Source of the DNA: Nitzschia sp. pyKryTriq1
Taxonomy: Eukaryota; Bacillariophyta; Bacillariophyceae; Bacillariales; Bacillariaceae
Direction: 5' to 3'
Assembly (NCBI GenBank): GCA_956465555.1
Contig: OY101115.1
Coordinates: 3,038,001-3,102,000 of the forward strand
DNA length: 64,000 bases
Positions 61,349 to 64,000 of the stretch are shown piece after piece. Each line of letters starts with the position of its first letter. Positions within the stretch are counted from its first letter, which is position 1. The notes under the pieces are model-generated. The model was given only the letters and a program-made list of their open reading frames with translations. It was not told where the DNA came from and made no database searches. The translations under genes were made by a program, and so were the position numbers.

Positions 61349-62908
61349 ATGAACTTCACAGGAAAGATTCCTCGTCAGGTGTTCTCCCGACGGGGAGCAC
61401 GTAGTCCTCGTCTCGCGATGGAAAGGCTGCAAGTACTTCGCTCGCAACAACCAGCATCCAGAGTTGCACCAGTTTCTTATTGGCATGGCTCGTGTCGACC
61501 ACGAAATGTCCACCTATTTCCAGAAAATTCCCTGATGATAGCGGCTCGCCACCACTCCACTTTGGCGGTGCCAACAACCAACGGCTTACAAGTTTCAGAG
61601 ACGAGTAGTAGTGATCCTGCAGTGGTCTCTGAAACTATTGAGAAGTTGAGAGCTCTTGTGTGGTCCAAGTCCATGGATATCCCACAGAAGACCGACACCC
61701 TTCTTCAACGATTAGATGATCGTAAAGTGCTTCCAAATTTTGAATGCCTCTTTTGGGCGATCGAATGCTGGTCCCGAACAAAACGAAAGGGCGCCGAAGA
61801 AAGAATTGAGGAGTTATATCACCAACTTTGGCAATGCTTTCAAAACGATTCTTCGGTGAATAACATGGTTGATACTGCAATACGACGGGAGGAACGAGTC
61901 GCTAAAATGCAAACAACAATGATGCGTGTGCTCAAGGCTTATCATCATGTTTCCAACGCGCATCGAGCGGAAGATCTGCTGTTGCAGTTTGCCGACAACT
62001 ATCGATCAGATCAGTTGGTATCACCAACATTGGAAATGTGCAAGTCCGTCCTTTCCACATGGTCGAGATCCGAGTCTTCCCGTCGGGCATTTCGAGCCGA
62101 AAAGTTATTGTCAATCATGACCAAAGACCCAGCTCTTCCAAACCCTGATATCACATGCTACACATCTGTGCTGAATTGCTGGGCCTCCTCTGGCAAAGAC
62201 AATGCCCCACGAAGAGCAGAGTTGCTGTTGAGATCCATGGAACTGACCGAGGATGAAAGCTTGCAACCGAATTTGTTGTCGTACTCTTGTGTTCTTAATG
62301 CATGGGCGCGATCCAAGGATCCAGACGCCCCCACCCAAGCCGAACTTTTACTGCATGAAATGGAGAAGAAAAATGGTTGGGTAGTCGATAGAGTGGTATA
62401 CACTGCCATGATTTCCGTGTGGGGTCGCAGCAAGCGACCAAAATCGATTGCCAAAGCCGAGGCGTATTTCCAGAAACTACAAAGTCTGCAACGATCCTCC
62501 ACCGAAGGAGAGGAAAGTGAGGAAGAAACTGCACCAGTACCCGTTGCCACTGTAGTCGAATATACTGCTCTAATTCAAGCCTGGGCATGGCACGTCGCAG
62601 ACAATATAAACGAATCGAAACGTGCAGTGGATAGGGTGGAGGAGTTGCTGGAGGAACTCATGGAGAAATATTTCATTAGCAAATTTGAAGGTCATCCTGA
62701 TGCCGAAAAGATGCGACCAAATCGGCAGACTTTTGCATCCGTCTTTCGCACCATCAGCAGTGCCCGTCGTATCCCGAATCGCGAAGATCGAGCCAATCGG
62801 GCTCTCGGAGAAATGCAAAAGCTCAACTTGGAGCCAACTACGTACATTCTCAACTTGATTGAGAAATGCTCTCGAAGTTCCAAGAAACCAAAGCGTAAAG
62901 CAGACTGA
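61349..62908 (+). CDS. Pentatricopeptide repeat protein, probably organellar
   Basis: 519 aa from the ATG at 61349 (an upstream non-ATG extension exists). N-terminal ~70 residues are Arg/Ser-rich (GKIPRQVFSRRGARSPRLAMERLQVLRSQQ), fitting a mitochondrial or plastid presequence. PPR units follow from ~205: a first weak one (CKSVLSTWSRSESSRRAFRAEKLLSIM), then TCYTSVLNCWASSGKDNAPRRAELLLRSM, LSYSCVLNAWARSKDPDAPTQAELLLHEM, VVYTAMISVWGRSKRPKSIAKAEAYFQKL, VEYTALIQAWAW...VDRVEELLEEL and a last one near the C-terminus. PPR proteins bind single-stranded RNA with one base per repeat; this is a P-type array with no DYW editing domain. Target not predictable. Confidence 0.87.
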   Translation: MNFTGKIPRQVFSRRGARSPRLAMERLQVLRSQQPASRVAPVSYWHGSCRPRNVHLFPENSLMIAARHHSTLAVPTTNGLQVSETSSSDPAVVSETIEKLRALVWSKSMDIPQKTDTLLQRLDDRKVLPNFECLFWAIECWSRTKRKGAEERIEELYHQLWQCFQNDSSVNNMVDTAIRREERVAKMQTTMMRVLKAYHHVSNAHRAEDLLLQFADNYRSDQLVSPTLEMCKSVLSTWSRSESSRRAFRAEKLLSIMTKDPALPNPDITCYTSVLNCWASSGKDNAPRRAELLLRSMELTEDESLQPNLLSYSCVLNAWARSKDPDAPTQAELLLHEMEKKNGWVVDRVVYTAMISVWGRSKRPKSIAKAEAYFQKLQSLQRSSTEGEESEEETAPVPVATVVEYTALIQAWAWHVADNINESKRAVDRVEELLEELMEKYFISKFEGHPDAEKMRPNRQTFASVFRTISSARRIPNREDRANRALGEMQKLNLEPTTYILNLIEKCSRSSKKPKRKAD

Positions 62909-63165
62909 ACCACTCAGTGGTTGCCAAGGCTTTCTGTAGGTGCTGCTATTACTCATACTGGCACTCAAACAGCAACGCAAAAAAATCCATTAAACCAAGT
63001 GATGATGACCTATTCAGCATAGTACTACGCGTAGTCTCCCAACGAGTACACCAAATATAGTAATATACATGCATTTAGACATTACCAGGACAGTGTTTGG
63101 TCTGTGATTGTACAGCCGTGATTCTTTCACAATAATCAAGTCAAGTCAAGGATAGAGGTCTCTTC

Positions 63166-64000
63166 TTATCGTTTTCGCACAGTGCCACTTTCGTCCATAA
63201 AAGGAACTTGTTCCGAGTCGTCATTGTCTTTGGAACTCATTTCAATGTCATCACCAGGTGTCATTGCCTTCATCGGTGAACCAACAATGGCAGGCGCAAG
63301 CGAGGAATCTGGGTTTTTGGCTTGCGTCTTTTCTAACACTGAAACGTAGGAATAGCGCGCCGAGCCCAACAAGACCACCAGAATACCGCTTCCATTCAGA
63401 GGCGTAATCGGCGTAGCAAAGATTATTGTTGAGATGGCGATCATGAGAACTTGCTTGACATTTGCGGCGATACATAAAGTCAGGGGGGAGGTCAATTTAT
63501 TCGCCATGAGAGAACAGATATTGAGAGAAAACGAAAATATTCCACTCATGAGCACCACGGCTGCGGGATAGTAGGTACTGTATAGATCCGTTCGGGTCGC
63601 AATCGAGTTGATCTCTCCGGTCAAAAAGCTCAAAATAATACACTGAATCATTGCGAGTGGGGCCATGTGTGCTAGAAGATCTACTGGATGAAGCTTGAGG
63701 GCCCCCGTCAGCATTTCACCGGAAGCTACCACCTTGAGAGCTGCAAGAAGGACACAGCAGCTAGTGTAGAAGAAACCGAGAGCGGTGTAAGTCATGTCGC
63801 CAAAGCAGGCCATGGCCACCCCGACGACAATCGGAACTACGGCAATGATACGGTTCGGTGAGATGGACTTTTTAAGACAGAGCCCCATGACGATGGTGAT
63901 TGCACTTCGTAAAAGAATGCATGATAAACAAGTTAGAACAATAATGTGGAACTCCCCAAACGGGCCAGTGAAAGACCATTTGCAACTTACGGGACCAAAG
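63166..64000 (-). CDS. SLC35/TPT-type transporter, 5' part outside the window
   Basis: The last exon is 63904-63166. A 5' splice donor at 63989-63990 (minus strand) shows the previous exon ending at 63991 and continuing past the right edge; intron 86 bp. The visible ~245 residues include helices IIAVVPIVVGVAMACFGD, ALGFFYTSCCVLLAALKVVASGEML, LLAHMAPLAMIQCIILSFL, YPAAVVLMSGIFSFSLNICSLMANKLTSPLTLCIAANVKQVLMIAISTIIF and GSGILVVLLGSARYSYVSVLEK. The helix pattern with SPLT...NxKQVLxIxxS and the YSYV end is that of nucleotide-sugar/triose-phosphate translocators. The tail is acidic with a basic end. Substrate unknown. Convergent with the PPR gene. Confidence 0.82.
   Translation of the reverse strand, partial: FGPVSCKWSFTGPFGEFHIIVLTCLSCILLRSAITIVMGLCLKKSISPNRIIAVVPIVVGVAMACFGDMTYTALGFFYTSCCVLLAALKVVASGEMLTGALKLHPVDLLAHMAPLAMIQCIILSFLTGEINSIATRTDLYSTYYPAAVVLMSGIFSFSLNICSLMANKLTSPLTLCIAANVKQVLMIAISTIIFATPITPLNGSGILVVLLGSARYSYVSVLEKTQAKNPDSSLAPAIVGSPMKAMTPGDDIEMSSKDNDDSEQVPFMDESGTVRKR

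Noticed and set aside
1-64000. CRISPR arrays, bacterial operons, rRNA or tRNA genes
   Set aside because: No regularly spaced repeats of CRISPR type, no operon-like layout, and no rRNA or tRNA B-box pattern noticed on reading; a tRNA search tool would be needed to exclude a missed tRNA.

Overview
This is a gene-dense nuclear window from a eukaryote, most likely a diatom and probably a pennate one. The reasons are compact genes with 66-149 bp GT-AG introns, N-terminal signal peptides followed by a phenylalanine at the predicted cleavage site (the ASAFAP-type rule for complex plastids), a bZIP-PAS transcription factor, a single-pass LRR protein without a kinase, and Ty1/copia fragments of the kind common in diatoms. 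The species call is inference; no rRNA, tRNA or organelle sequence was seen.

Layout. 1-999: end of a decayed copia element. 1.1-14.2 kb: a very large unrecognised protein, a C2/U-box protein, a stand-alone DHFR, a TOM22-like import receptor, an SBDS-domain protein and an M3 oligopeptidase. 16.2-21.3 kb: bZIP-PAS regulator and a SERINC membrane protein. 21.6-25.7 kb: a 1.37 kb non-autonomous LTR element with intact target-site duplication, then about 2.7 kb with no recognisable gene. 25.7-43.5 kb: UBL-PI4K gamma, a membrane-anchored Nudix protein, plastid SRP54, a saccharopine-dehydrogenase-like protein, a putative thylakoid-lumen protein, a coiled-coil/repeat protein, a UFD1-UBX protein, a PP2A methyltransferase, an acidic hypothetical protein, a J-domain protein and a TrmB-like tRNA methyltransferase. 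43.6-44.25 kb: a second internally deleted copia element with target-site duplication, lying between two J-domain paralogues. 44.5-64 kb: J-domain paralogue, exostosin-like glycosyltransferase, TXNDC9-like protein, a small hypothetical protein, a plastid DUF2358-SOUL protein, DLST (E2 of 2-oxoglutarate dehydrogenase), COX20-like, a COX7a-like small protein, an LRR protein, a TLC-domain (LAG1-like) protein, a PPR protein and the end of a SLC35/TPT-type transporter running off the right edge.

There is no operon logic and the neighbours are functionally mixed. Loose themes are mitochondrial function (TOM22, DLST, COX20, COX7a-like, possibly PPR), plastid biogenesis (cpSRP54, lumen protein, SOUL protein) and protein quality control (U-box, UFD1-UBX, J proteins). 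Convergent pairs are very tight: two genes overlap in their stop codons at 33951-33954, and another pair is separated by 7 bp at 42530-42536. Intergenic DNA is rich in the palindromic word TACCGGTA and in GTACAGTAC/CTACTAGTAG words.

Exon boundaries below were chosen by hand from GT-AG sites, reading-frame closure and protein-family continuity; in every spliced gene the exon lengths close to a multiple of three. No search or transcript data were available.
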